NCBI RefSeq assembly: GCF_030063305.1
Contig: NZ_JASISV010000001.1
Span: 62,001-126,000 of the forward strand
DNA length: 64,000 bases
Direction of reading: 5' to 3'
Source of the DNA: Salinibacterium sp. G-O1
GTDB lineage: Bacteria > Actinomycetota > Actinomycetes > Actinomycetales > Microbacteriaceae
Shown: one piece after another, positions 28,072-36,288 of the stretch
Layout: each line of letters starts with the position of its first letter
Position numbering within the stretch: the first letter of the stretch is position 1
The notes under the pieces: generated by a model
Database searches by the model: none
What the model was told of the DNA's origin: nothing
The model's input: only the letters and a program-made list of their open reading frames with translations
Position numbers and translations under genes: made by a program

Positions 28072-28084
28072 GTGGACAGGTCAA

Positions 28085-28969
28085 TCAACTCTTACGAACG
28101 GCGTGGCCACCAAACTGGTTGCGAAGCGCAGCGACCGCCTTCATTGACGGTGAATCGTCCTGGCGCGACACGAATCGGGCGAAAATCGCGGCGCTGATCG
28201 TGGGCACGGGAACGGCACGATCAAGTGCTTCGTGAACTGTCCAGCGACCCTCGCCGGAATCCTCGACATAGCCGCTGATGTCTGTGAATTCCGGATCTTC
28301 TTCGAGCGCCTTCACGAGCAATTCGAGTAGCCAGGATCGGACGACAGTGCCACGCTGCCACGCCTTGAATGTCCCGGTCACGTTCGTGACGAGGTCTTTG
28401 CGATTATCGAGCAGCTCGTAGCCCTCGGCCCATGCCTGCATGAGCGCATACTCAATCCCGTTGTGTACCATTTTTGCGTAGTGGCCAGCACCCACCGGGC
28501 CCACGTGAACAAATCCCTCGTCCCTGGGACCTTCGGGGCGGAGTGCATCGAATATCGGCATGGCCGCATCGATATCGGCTTCGTCGCCGCCGGCCATGAG
28601 CCCATATCCGTTCTCGCGCCCCCAGATCCCGCCCGACACCCCGACGTCGAGGAAGTGGATGTCGCTGGCGGAAAGAAACTCGGCGTGGATCGCATCGTCG
28701 GTGTAACGGGAATTTCCGCCATCAATTACGAGATCTCCGGGGCTGAGCACACCGGCAACATCATGGATCACCTCGTCGGTGATCTTCCCGGACGGCACCA
28801 TGATCCATACGATTCTGGGTTCGGGAAGCGCTGCGGCAAGCTCTGCGAGGCTCTGCACGTCGGTGACCTCGGGGTTCGGGTCGTACCCGGTTACCTCAAG
28901 GCCCTGTGCGCGCAGGCGATCGCGCATGTTCTTGCCCATTTTTCCCAGGCCAATGATGCCAAGGTGCAT
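28085..28969 (-). CDS. gnd: 6-phosphogluconate dehydrogenase, short GndA-type
   Basis: This is a 294-residue protein, the short form rather than the 470-residue one. The NAD(P) motif GLGKMGKNM is at 7-15, the substrate loop is SGG at 112-114, and catalytic Lys166 and Asn170 are in GHYAKMVHNG. It oxidises 6-phosphogluconate to ribulose 5-phosphate and CO2 in the pentose phosphate path. AAGGAG six bases before the ATG fixes the start. Placement between dnaN and recF is common in Actinobacteria and probably only positional. Confidence 0.95.
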   Translation of the reverse strand: MHLGIIGLGKMGKNMRDRLRAQGLEVTGYDPNPEVTDVQSLAELAAALPEPRIVWIMVPSGKITDEVIHDVAGVLSPGDLVIDGGNSRYTDDAIHAEFLSASDIHFLDVGVSGGIWGRENGYGLMAGGDEADIDAAMPIFDALRPEGPRDEGFVHVGPVGAGHYAKMVHNGIEYALMQAWAEGYELLDNRKDLVTNVTGTFKAWQRGTVVRSWLLELLVKALEEDPEFTDISGYVEDSGEGRWTVHEALDRAVPVPTISAAIFARFVSRQDDSPSMKAVAALRNQFGGHAVRKS

Positions 28970-28993
28970 CGTGAACTCCTTAGGAGTTGTGAT

Positions 28994-30139
28994 TTAGCGC
29001 AGCAGCAGATTCGGTTGCAACAGGTACTTGTAGTTGTCTGCCCCTGGTTGGTCCTTCGATGACTGACTGGTGATGAGCACCGGTCCCGGTTTGTTCGGGT
29101 TGTCAGTCTTCGTGAATGAGATTCTGACAAATTCCGAATGCACCGAGCTCAGCCCATCCAGCAGAAACTGAGGCTTGAGCGAAACCACAGTGTCGACGCC
29201 GGTGAGGAATGCATCGATCGACTCTGACGCCTGTGCCTGTTCCGAACCGATGGCCTCCAGGGTGACCCCCTCGATGGAGAAGGTGAAGCGGAGCGCGGCC
29301 TCCCGTTCAAGAACGAGCGACACGCGGCGAACCGCTTCAATAAGTTCCGCCGTGTTGATGACCGCGTAGTTATCCACAGTGTCGGGGAAAAGCCGACGCA
29401 CGGGTGGGAAGTTTCCCTTGATTAGGAGCGAGGTGACGGTCTTTTTGTCGGCCTGGAAGGCGATCAGCTCGCGATCGTCGGAGCTCGTGATCGCCACCGA
29501 TATATTGCCACTGTGGCCGAAGGTCTTTCCTATTTCCACAAGGGTTCGGGCCGGAACGAGCGCTGTAGCGACCTCAACGCCCGAATTGCCGGCGTCCCAG
29601 TCGATCTGCCTGACGGCGACCCGATAGCGATCGGTCGCTACGAGGGAGAGGCTGTTTTCAGAAACCTCGAGTTGGACGCCCGTGATCACCGGCGTGACGT
29701 CGTCGCGGGACGCGGCGATCGCTACCTGCGCGATGGCGGCGGCGAAATCTTCAGCTCGCAGCACTCCCGCCTTGTCGGAAACCTGAGGAAGAGTTGGATA
29801 TTCCTCAACGGGCATGCTGAGCAGTGTGAAGTGGCCAGCTCCGCATGCCACGGTGATCCGGCCTTCATCAGTAGAAAATGTGACGGGGACGTTGGGGAGT
29901 CTGCTGGCAATATCCGCGAGAAGTCGCCCGGAAACGAGCACTCTGCCTGGTTCTTCGACCGTGGCGCTGATCTCGGTTCTGGCCGATACCTCGTAGTCGA
30001 ATGACGACAACACGAGGCCGTCTTCTGTCGTCTCGATGAGAACACCACTGAGGATCGGCAACGTTGTGCGTTGCGGCAGCAGCTTGACGGCAAATGACAC
30101 AGCCTCACTGAATACGTCGCGATTGACCTGGAACTTCAC
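28994..30139 (-). CDS. dnaN: DNA polymerase III beta sliding clamp
   Basis: This is a 381-residue three-domain clamp from a GTG at 30139, with AAGGAG eight bases upstream. Typical clamp text such as LPILSGVLIE and SALVPARTL-like strands is present throughout. It rings DNA and tethers the polymerase. It is transcribed away from dnaA across the origin spacer. A perfect DnaA box word (TTATCCACA) lies within the gene near 29370, which may be chance or an origin satellite. Confidence 0.97.
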   Translation of the reverse strand: MKFQVNRDVFSEAVSFAVKLLPQRTTLPILSGVLIETTEDGLVLSSFDYEVSARTEISATVEEPGRVLVSGRLLADIASRLPNVPVTFSTDEGRITVACGAGHFTLLSMPVEEYPTLPQVSDKAGVLRAEDFAAAIAQVAIAASRDDVTPVITGVQLEVSENSLSLVATDRYRVAVRQIDWDAGNSGVEVATALVPARTLVEIGKTFGHSGNISVAITSSDDRELIAFQADKKTVTSLLIKGNFPPVRRLFPDTVDNYAVINTAELIEAVRRVSLVLEREAALRFTFSIEGVTLEAIGSEQAQASESIDAFLTGVDTVVSLKPQFLLDGLSSVHSEFVRISFTKTDNPNKPGPVLITSQSSKDQPGADNYKYLLQPNLLLR

Positions 30140-30472
30140 CTAGTTCACTCCTTACGCGTTCTGTGGGCTGGCCGGTTAATACTGGCACAGGCGGTCCTTG
30201 CTCGGACCATAGGTTGACTCTCTAGCAAAATCTTCTTCTTTAAGAACAACATTCTTAACCGCTGTGGAGACTGTGCATAACCTTGTCATCTTCAATCATT
30301 CAGCGGAAACTACAACGGTGTGAGTTGTGCACTTGCGCCGGGTTTAACTATGGAACTGCCTCGCCCTGGTGATCTGAGTTGGACTCGCATTCCACAGGAT
30401 CAAAATTTGTATCAACAGGGTGGGCGGCGAGTCGAGGTAGTTATCCACAGGTCTTTCACACGGTGTGGAAAC
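30140..30472. other. dnaA-dnaN intergenic region, origin of replication (oriC) candidate
   Basis: This 333-bp spacer has a perfect DnaA box TTATCCACA at 30441-30449, TGTGCATAA at 30272-30280 (one mismatch, reverse), and weaker words near 30262, 30325, 30388 and 30463. A T/A-rich stretch at 30225-30260 contains the inverted repeat TTAAGAA (30240-30246) / TTCTTAA (30252-30258), a possible unwinding site. In Streptomyces and mycobacteria the origin lies between dnaA and dnaN. It also holds the dnaN promoter, which I cannot place. Confidence 0.8.
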
Positions 30473-31879
30473 CTACGATTTGAAGCGATGATTCTGCTTG
30501 ATGCGACTGGTGAGCTCGGTGACCTGGTTGTAAATCGACCGACGCTCCTTCATTAGCTCCGTGATTTTCTTGTTTGCGTACATCACGGTGGTGTGGTCGC
30601 GATTGCCGAAGAGCTGGCCGATTTTCGGAAGAGACAGGTTGGTCATCTCCCTGCAGAGATACATAGCGATTTGACGAGCGGTGGCGACCGCCTGTGATCG
30701 GGATGAGCCATACAGGTCATCGACGGTCAGTTTGAAGTACTCGGCAGTGTGGTTAATGATGTCGACCGGTGCAATGACGTTGTCTTCGTCGAGTGTGATC
30801 AGGTCTTTCAGCACTGTCTGAACAAGCGCCAGATCGACGGATTGTTTGTTGAGGCTTGCGAAAGCGGTGACGCGGATCAGCGTTCCCTCGAGTTCGCGAA
30901 TGTTTGACGAGACCTTTGTCGCCATGTATTCGAGGATGTCGTTGCCGATCTGGAGCTTCTCGCTCTGGGCCTTCTTACGAAGAATGGCGATGCGCGTCTC
31001 GAGATCGGGAGCCTGGACGTCGGTGATGAGGCCCCACTCGAAGCGCGAGCGCATCCTGTCTTCGAATCCCGTGAGGTGTTTGGGGGGCAGGTCGCTCGTA
31101 ATGACCAGCTGCTTGTTGTGATCGTGCAGTGTGTTGAAGGTGTGGAAGAACGCTTCCTGGGTGGAATCCTTGCCCTGAAGGAACTGGATGTCATCGATCA
31201 GGAGGATATCGATCTCGCGGTATCTGGATTGAAAGACAGACGCCCTGTTGTTGGCGATCGAGTTGATGAAGTCGTTGGTGAATTCTTCTGAACTGACGTA
31301 GCGCACGCGGATGCCCGGATAGAGGCTCTCGGCATAGTGGCCGATGGCGTGCAGAAGGTGGGTTTTACCGAGGCCGGATTCGCCATAGATAAAGAGTGGG
31401 TTGTATGCCTTCGCCGGCGCCTCAGCAACGGCGACCGCGGCAGCATGAGCGAATCGGTTTGAACCGCCGATGACAAAATTGTCGAAGCTGTACTTGGAGT
31501 TCAACCGGGAATCAGATCGGCGGGGCTGGTCGACCGGAGCGACGGTGGTGGGCTCGATGTAGAGCTGCTCAGCCGGGTCGGCAGACTGCTCCAGAATGTC
31601 CTGTTGGATGTCGGGATTGACGACGATGGCGAAATTGGACACTTCTTCGTCGTCACTGAGACCAGCGATCGCATTCAGAAGCGGAAGCCGGATGCGCTGC
31701 TCGAGCATGCTGCGCGTAAGTTCGTTCGGGACCTCGAGATAGAGGGTGCCCGCCATGACACCTTTGGGTTCGATCAGGTTGATGAACCCAAAGAGCTGAG
31801 GTGTGATGCGGTCGTCTGATGTGAGGCGCGATAAGACCGACCGCCAGATCTCCCGGGTCGGGTCCGCTGATTCCGACAT
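30473..31879 (-). CDS. dnaA: Chromosomal replication initiator protein DnaA
   Basis: This is a 468-residue protein from the ATG at 31879; a GTG nine bases earlier is the alternative. The domain I helices come first, then a short domain II, then AAA+ domain III with Walker A GESGLGKT (166-173) and Walker B ILLIDDIQFL. Domain IV has the DnaA signature DHTTVMYANKKI, which reads DnaA boxes. It melts the origin and recruits the helicase. DnaA boxes on both sides of the gene imply autoregulation. Confidence 0.98.
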   Translation of the reverse strand: MSESADPTREIWRSVLSRLTSDDRITPQLFGFINLIEPKGVMAGTLYLEVPNELTRSMLEQRIRLPLLNAIAGLSDDEEVSNFAIVVNPDIQQDILEQSADPAEQLYIEPTTVAPVDQPRRSDSRLNSKYSFDNFVIGGSNRFAHAAAVAVAEAPAKAYNPLFIYGESGLGKTHLLHAIGHYAESLYPGIRVRYVSSEEFTNDFINSIANNRASVFQSRYREIDILLIDDIQFLQGKDSTQEAFFHTFNTLHDHNKQLVITSDLPPKHLTGFEDRMRSRFEWGLITDVQAPDLETRIAILRKKAQSEKLQIGNDILEYMATKVSSNIRELEGTLIRVTAFASLNKQSVDLALVQTVLKDLITLDEDNVIAPVDIINHTAEYFKLTVDDLYGSSRSQAVATARQIAMYLCREMTNLSLPKIGQLFGNRDHTTVMYANKKITELMKERRSIYNQVTELTSRIKQNHRFKS

Positions 31880-32181
31880 CAATGCCACATCCTCTTTTGT
31901 AATCTACTCACAGGGTTATCCACCGCCCTGGTCGTCTTTGTTGGGCCTTTTGTACCGTAAAGTTCCCGTGTTTTAGGCTGGCTTTCACCTTAGTTGTCCA
32001 CAGCATGTCGTTACCAACCCAAGTTACTCACATGTGGATAATGCAGGATTGCCCCTGTAAAGTTTGACCAGCACTGATTAACACCGTACTTTTAATCAGT
32101 TGACTTCCAGCCTCTCGCTGTTACCAGTGGAGGCTGCCTACATCTTTCCGGCCTTCAGAGCTGGGCTTTGGAGATATCACT
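31880..32181. promoter_or_regulatory. dnaA-rpmH divergent spacer with DnaA boxes
   Basis: This 302-bp spacer contains TTATCCACC (31916-31924), TTGTCCACA (31994-32002, matching the actinobacterial consensus) and TGTGGATAA (32033-32041, perfect in reverse). The box nearest dnaA lies where its promoter should be, so DnaA probably represses itself. The stretch may also be part of a two-piece origin with the dnaA-dnaN spacer. Confidence 0.75.
32064..32100 (+). promoter_or_regulatory. rpmH promoter overlapping a 9-bp inverted repeat
   Basis: TTGACC (32064-32069), a 17-bp spacer and TACTTT (32087-32092) give a sigma-70-like promoter about 90 bp before rpmH. ACTGATTAA (32073-32081) and TTAATCAGT (32092-32100) are perfect inverted arms around a 10-base loop across the -10 box, a possible operator. 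Confidence 0.5.
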
Positions 32182-32319
32182 ATGAGCAAGAGAACTTTCC
32201 AGCCGAACAACCGTCGTCGCGCCAAGGTGCACGGCTTCCGTTTGCGCATGCGTACCCGTGCCGGCCGCGCCATCCTGGGAGCTCGTCGTCGCAAGGGCCG
32301 TACCGAACTTTCCGCGTAA
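32182..32319 (+). CDS. rpmH: Large ribosomal subunit protein L34
   Basis: This 45-residue protein, beginning [20 protein letters not shown] and ending KGRTELSA, is short and highly basic, a textbook L34. It starts at 32182, divergent from dnaA, and is followed 21 bases later by rnpA. The rpmH-rnpA-yidD-yidC order is nearly universal in bacteria. Confidence 0.98.
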   Translation: MSKRTFQPNNRRRAKVHGFRLRMRTRAGRAILGARRRKGRTELSA

Positions 32320-32340
32320 AGCGGCTGTTCGCCTAACACG

Positions 32341-32682
32341 GTGCTTGCCCGGGAGAATCGCGTGGTGCTGCCGGCCGATTTTCGATCGGCAGTACGTCGC
32401 GGGCGTCGCCTGGGTTCGACCAGCGCAATTGTGCACATTGTTGACCACCACAGCACGAATCCGACCCGGTTCGGCTTCATCGTGACCAAGGCGGTGGGCA
32501 ACGCTGTGACGAGAAATCGCGTTCGTCGTCGTTTGCGAGCGGTCGGTCGAGAATTGTTGACCGAAATCGGGACTGGCAAAGACATCGTGATCAGGGCCTT
32601 GCCAGGCTCCCCCGAGGTTGACTGGGATACTCTTCAGGCAGAGATCACCAAAACTATCCACAGGGGTGTGACTACGCGATGA
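32341..32682 (+). CDS. rnpA: Ribonuclease P protein component
   Basis: This is a 113-residue basic protein from a GTG at 32341. The family signature RNRVRRRLRAV lies near residues 59-69. It is the protein partner of the RNase P RNA in 5' maturation of tRNA. It overlaps yidD by four bases. The RNase P RNA gene itself was not found in the window. Confidence 0.96.
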   Translation: MLARENRVVLPADFRSAVRRGRRLGSTSAIVHIVDHHSTNPTRFGFIVTKAVGNAVTRNRVRRRLRAVGRELLTEIGTGKDIVIRALPGSPEVDWDTLQAEITKTIHRGVTTR

Positions 32683-33023
32683 ACCGCACAGTGTCGTTCC
32701 TGTTTCTTGCTCCGCGCAACGCGTGTGTGGCCATTCTGAAGGTCTACCGTGCTGTCATCTCGCCGCTCTATGGCGATGTGTGTCGGTATTACCCCTCCTG
32801 CTCGCACTACGCGTTGCAGGCGATCCAGCACCACGGAGTTTTTCGTGGTGTCTGGTTCGGAACGAAGCGTCTTGCCCGCTGCCACCCGTGGGCAGAGGGT
32901 GGAATAGACGACATCCCGGCTCATGATCATGAGCACGTGGCTATCAATCGATTCGGGTTCGTTGTTCCGATCGAGCACTCGATCCCGTCGAAAACGTTTG
33001 CTTCTAGCCATGGAAAGGGCTGA
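32679..33023 (+). CDS. yidD: Membrane protein insertion efficiency factor YidD
   Basis: This is a 114-residue protein with the YidD core YRAVISPLYGDVCRYYPSCSHYA and QAIQHHGVFRG, including three conserved cysteines. The C-terminal tail of about 35 residues (HDHEHVAINRFGF onward) is variable. It supports YidC-dependent insertion of membrane proteins, is membrane associated through an amphipathic helix, and sits between rnpA and yidC. Confidence 0.94.
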   Translation: MNRTVSFLFLAPRNACVAILKVYRAVISPLYGDVCRYYPSCSHYALQAIQHHGVFRGVWFGTKRLARCHPWAEGGIDDIPAHDHEHVAINRFGFVVPIEHSIPSKTFASSHGKG

Positions 33024-33031
33024 ACTACAGC

Positions 33032-34018
33032 ATGCCTGACATTATCAACACCATACTTTGGCCCATTAAATGGGTTATCGAGGCAATTCTCGTTCTCTTC
33101 CACACCGTGCTCGAGGGCGCGGGACTGGATGGAGACGCCGGTCTCACCTGGGTGCTGTCGATCGTAGGACTGGTGCTCGTTGTTCGTGCCGCGTTGATCC
33201 CGATCTTTGTGAAGCAAATCAAGAGCCAGCGCCGGATGCTTGAAGTTGCGCCTCAGATCAAGAAGATTCAGGACAAGTACAAGGGAAAGAAAGACCAATT
33301 CTCTCGCGAAGCAATGTCGCGAGAGACAATGGCGATGTACAAAAAGACGGGAACCAACCCGCTGAGCTCCTGCCTGCCGCTGTTGCTGCAGATGCCGATC
33401 TTCTTCGGTCTGTTCTCGGTATTGAATAACGCTCAGCACGTAAACCCCGACGGATCGCGCAATCCTGCCGTGGGCCTGCTCACTCCGGAGCTATCTGAGT
33501 CATTCGGCACGTCCTCCCTGTTCGGGATTGCACCACTTCACCTCGCGATCAGCACCGCTGAAGGAAATGTCGCGGTCATCATCATCGCGGTCATCATGGT
33601 GATCCTCATGACTGGGTCGCAGTTCATCACCCAGCTGCAGATCATGTCGAAGAACCAGTCGGCCGAAATGAAGGCCAGCCCGATGTACAAGCAGCAGCGC
33701 ATCCTGCTGTACCTGCTCCCCCTGGTCTTCGCCTTCTCGGGCTTCACCTTCCCCCTCGGAGTCATGTTCTACTGGCTCGTCTCCAACTTCTGGACGATGG
33801 GACAGCAGTTCCTCGTCATCCGGAACATGCCGACCCCCGGTAGCGAAGCCGCTCTCGCACGGGAGGCCAGACTTGCCAAGCGCCAGCAGCGCAAGGGAAT
33901 CGTCATCATCGAGGATGAAGTCGGCCCGAAGCAGGTCGAAGAAGTCAAGAACGTACAACGGCAACAGCCTGTTGGAAAGAATCGTGCCAAGAAAAAGAGC
34001 GGAAGCAACAAGCGATGA
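33032..34018 (+). CDS. yidC: Membrane protein insertase YidC
   Basis: This is a 328-residue Oxa1/Alb3-family protein of the Gram-positive type, with no large periplasmic domain, five membrane helices, and the conserved arginine near the first core helix (LVVRAALIPIFVKQIKSQRR). The cytoplasmic coiled loop (QDKYKGKKDQFSREAMSRE) is intact. The lysine-rich C-terminus (GKNRAKKKSGSNKR) can bind ribosomes. It inserts small membrane proteins alone or with SecYEG. Confidence 0.96.
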   Translation: MPDIINTILWPIKWVIEAILVLFHTVLEGAGLDGDAGLTWVLSIVGLVLVVRAALIPIFVKQIKSQRRMLEVAPQIKKIQDKYKGKKDQFSREAMSRETMAMYKKTGTNPLSSCLPLLLQMPIFFGLFSVLNNAQHVNPDGSRNPAVGLLTPELSESFGTSSLFGIAPLHLAISTAEGNVAVIIIAVIMVILMTGSQFITQLQIMSKNQSAEMKASPMYKQQRILLYLLPLVFAFSGFTFPLGVMFYWLVSNFWTMGQQFLVIRNMPTPGSEAALAREARLAKRQQRKGIVIIEDEVGPKQVEEVKNVQRQQPVGKNRAKKKSGSNKR

Positions 34019-34578
34019 GTGATGTCACCGAGATCAATGAGTCTGAGCACCTTTCTTCGGACAGTGACACAGCAACACCGGACGGGATTGAATCCCCCAG
34101 CGTTGACACGGTGGCCGCTCCCGGACAGCTCGAAGAAGAGGGCGATATCGCCGCTGACTACATCGAGGAACTGCTCGACATCACCGACCTGGACGGTGAC
34201 ATCGAGATCGATGCCCGCGGAGGCCGCGCCTACCTCTCGGTGACCTCGAGCGAGCAGGGTAACCTTCGCCTGCTTTCCCGCCCCGATACCGTTACCGCGC
34301 TGCAGGAACTCACACGCATTGCGGTCCAGACGAAAACCGGCGCTTTTTCGCGTCTCATCCTCGATATTGGGGGATCTCGCGAGACGCGCGAAGCCGAACT
34401 CGCACTCCTGGTCGACAAGGCGGTCGAACGCATCGAAGCTGGCGCTGAGTCCGCCTCACTGCCACCAATGTCATCGTACGAGCGCAAACTGATCCACGAT
34501 GTCGTTGCCGAACGTGGCTTCACCTCGCAGTCCGAGGGTGAAGGCCGCGACCGTCACACGGTGATCACACGGTCATAG
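34015..34578 (+). CDS. Jag/KhpB-like RNA-binding protein (KH and R3H domains)
   Basis: This is a 187-residue protein overlapping yidC by four bases. An acidic N-terminal 45 residues is followed by a KH-like domain (about 48-105) and a C-terminal R3H domain (about 120-185) with PPMSSYERKLIHDVVAE and a final RHTVITRS. The Jag N-terminal domain of Bacillus is absent, as in other Actinobacteria. It probably binds RNA as a KhpA partner. Its stop codon lies in a parS site. Confidence 0.93.
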   Translation: MSDVTEINESEHLSSDSDTATPDGIESPSVDTVAAPGQLEEEGDIAADYIEELLDITDLDGDIEIDARGGRAYLSVTSSEQGNLRLLSRPDTVTALQELTRIAVQTKTGAFSRLILDIGGSRETREAELALLVDKAVERIEAGAESASLPPMSSYERKLIHDVVAERGFTSQSEGEGRDRHTVITRS

Positions 34579-34592
34579 TTTCACGTGAAACA
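34577..34592. promoter_or_regulatory. parS site 1
   Basis: AGTTTCACGTGAAACA matches the consensus TGTTTCACGTGAAACA at 15 of 16 bases. It overlaps the jag stop codon. ParB, encoded 1.7 kb away, should nucleate here. Confidence 0.92.
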
Positions 34593-34635
34593 TTGCGTGA
34601 ACGGGCACTGAAAATCCCAGGAAGGGGACAGTCGG

Positions 34636-35319
34636 ATGAATGACGTCCCGATTGAATCTGCGGCAAACACCGCTCCCCCCGCAGGGAGTTACCTCGACCA
34701 TGTCGAGGATGAGCCCGGCTACGCGGCGGCGATGTTCGGTGAGCGTATAGACCTTGCCCGCCGCTATACGGACGATCTGGCTCGGCGCGGTGAAGAGCTC
34801 GGGCTTATCGGCCCGCTGGAGCTCCCCAGACTGTGGACCAGGCATATCGTCAACTGCGCACTGGTTGCACCGTTGCTGCGACCCGGTCTCGTCGGTGATG
34901 TGGGAAGTGGCGCCGGCCTACCGGGCCTGGTTCTGGCTGTTGCCCGCCCAGACTGTCACCTCGTGCTCATCGAGCCGATGGAACGGCGGGTGGATTGGCT
35001 CCAACAGGAAGCTTCAGACCTCGGCCTGACTAACGTCACCGTCGTGCGGGCGCGTGCCGAAGAGGCAAAACTCGATGTCCCGCTCGATCAGGTCACGGCG
35101 CGCGCTGTCACCGCGCTGTCGAAGCTGATCCCCGCCACCGTGAAGCTCTTGCGTCATGGGGGCGAGATGGTTTTCATGAAGGGTTCCCGCATCGACGACG
35201 AGGTCATCGCGGCAAAGCACATCATTCGTAAGCATCACATCACCGGTGCCGAGGTACTCGTTCTCGGCGAGGGCCTGACGCCTGAGTTGACCCGGGTATT
35301 CCGGGCTACAGTGGTGTGA
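34636..35319 (+). CDS. rsmG: 16S rRNA (guanine-527-N7) methyltransferase RsmG
   Basis: This is a 227-residue SAM-dependent methyltransferase. The SAM motif is DVGSGAGLPGLVLA, with the acidic ribose residue in LIEPMERRVDWL. It methylates G527 of 16S rRNA; loss gives low-level streptomycin resistance in several bacteria. AGGAAGGGGAC precedes the ATG. It lies between two parS sites and directly before parA. Confidence 0.95.
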   Translation: MNDVPIESAANTAPPAGSYLDHVEDEPGYAAAMFGERIDLARRYTDDLARRGEELGLIGPLELPRLWTRHIVNCALVAPLLRPGLVGDVGSGAGLPGLVLAVARPDCHLVLIEPMERRVDWLQQEASDLGLTNVTVVRARAEEAKLDVPLDQVTARAVTALSKLIPATVKLLRHGGEMVFMKGSRIDDEVIAAKHIIRKHHITGAEVLVLGEGLTPELTRVFRATVV

Positions 35320-35362
35320 CCACGATCGACCACGCGGGCCAGACAGGCTCAAGCCAGCAGAA

Positions 35363-35378
35363 GGTTTCACGTGAAACA
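35363..35378. promoter_or_regulatory. parS site 2, overlapping the parA start
   Basis: GGTTTCACGTGAAACA matches the parS consensus at 15 of 16 bases. It covers the parA GTG (35371) and part of its AGAAGG ribosome site (35359-35364), so ParB bound here could also affect parA expression. Confidence 0.92.
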
Positions 35379-36288
35379 TCCCGAAGGTAATCTCGCCAAT
35401 TCGACGAGGAGCTTCGATGAAACGACGCCACTCGCACGAGAGATCGCCGAGAATACGCGCCGCCGTCGCGCGATTGCTGCACAGACTCTTCCCTTGCCAT
35501 CCGAACCGCGTGTTTTTACCGTGGCGAACCAAAAGGGGGGTGTCGGAAAGACCACCACTACGGTGAACCTTGCTGCAGCATTGGCTCGAGAGGGCGCCCG
35601 GGTTCTGGTCATCGACCTGGATCCGCAGGGAAACGCCTCGACGGCCCTTGGGGTTGAGCACAGGGCGGACACGGTGAGTGTCTACGACGTCATCATTAAC
35701 GACGTTCCCATGAGTGATGTGGTGCAGAAGAGCTCAGAATTCGAGGCGCTGTACTGTTTGCCCGCCACGATCCACCTGGCCGGAGCAGAGATCGAGCTGG
35801 TTTCGCTGGTTGCTCGCGAACAACGACTGCGCACAGCCCTTGACGCCTTCCTCGACAGCACGGAAGACGATTTCCATTACGTATTCATCGACTGTCCCCC
35901 GTCGCTCGGGCTACTTACCATCAACGCTTTCGTTGCAGCCAAGGAAGTTCTGATCCCGATCCAGTGTGAGTACTACGCGCTCGAGGGCCTGAGTCAGCTC
36001 CTCAGCAACATTCAGCTCATCGAGCGCCATCTGAATCCCGATCTGGCTGTATCCACGATCCTGCTGACGATGTACGATTCCCGCACCAACCTCGCCAACC
36101 AGGTTGTGAAGGATGTGCGTGATCACTTCCCCGACCAGGTGCTTCACACCCTTATTCCCCGTTCCGTTCGAATTTCAGAGGCACCAAGCTATGGACAAAC
36201 CGTGATCAGCTACGACCCAAACTCCCCAGGATCACTTTCCTACCTCGAAGCGGCAGGCGAAATTGCTCACCGCGGGGCTCCCCAGTAA
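35371..36288 (+). CDS. parA: Chromosome partitioning ATPase ParA
   Basis: This is a 305-residue deviant Walker ATPase with KGGVGKTTTTVNL at 55-67, DLDPQGNAS and the switch DCPPSLGLL. The N-terminal 45-residue extension includes a run of arginines. The GTG at 35371 is chosen because AGAAGG lies six bases ahead. ParA binds DNA non-specifically and, with ParB and parS, moves the new origins apart. The parB start overlaps its stop by one base. Confidence 0.96.
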   Translation: MKHPEGNLANSTRSFDETTPLAREIAENTRRRRAIAAQTLPLPSEPRVFTVANQKGGVGKTTTTVNLAAALAREGARVLVIDLDPQGNASTALGVEHRADTVSVYDVIINDVPMSDVVQKSSEFEALYCLPATIHLAGAEIELVSLVAREQRLRTALDAFLDSTEDDFHYVFIDCPPSLGLLTINAFVAAKEVLIPIQCEYYALEGLSQLLSNIQLIERHLNPDLAVSTILLTMYDSRTNLANQVVKDVRDHFPDQVLHTLIPRSVRISEAPSYGQTVISYDPNSPGSLSYLEAAGEIAHRGAPQ

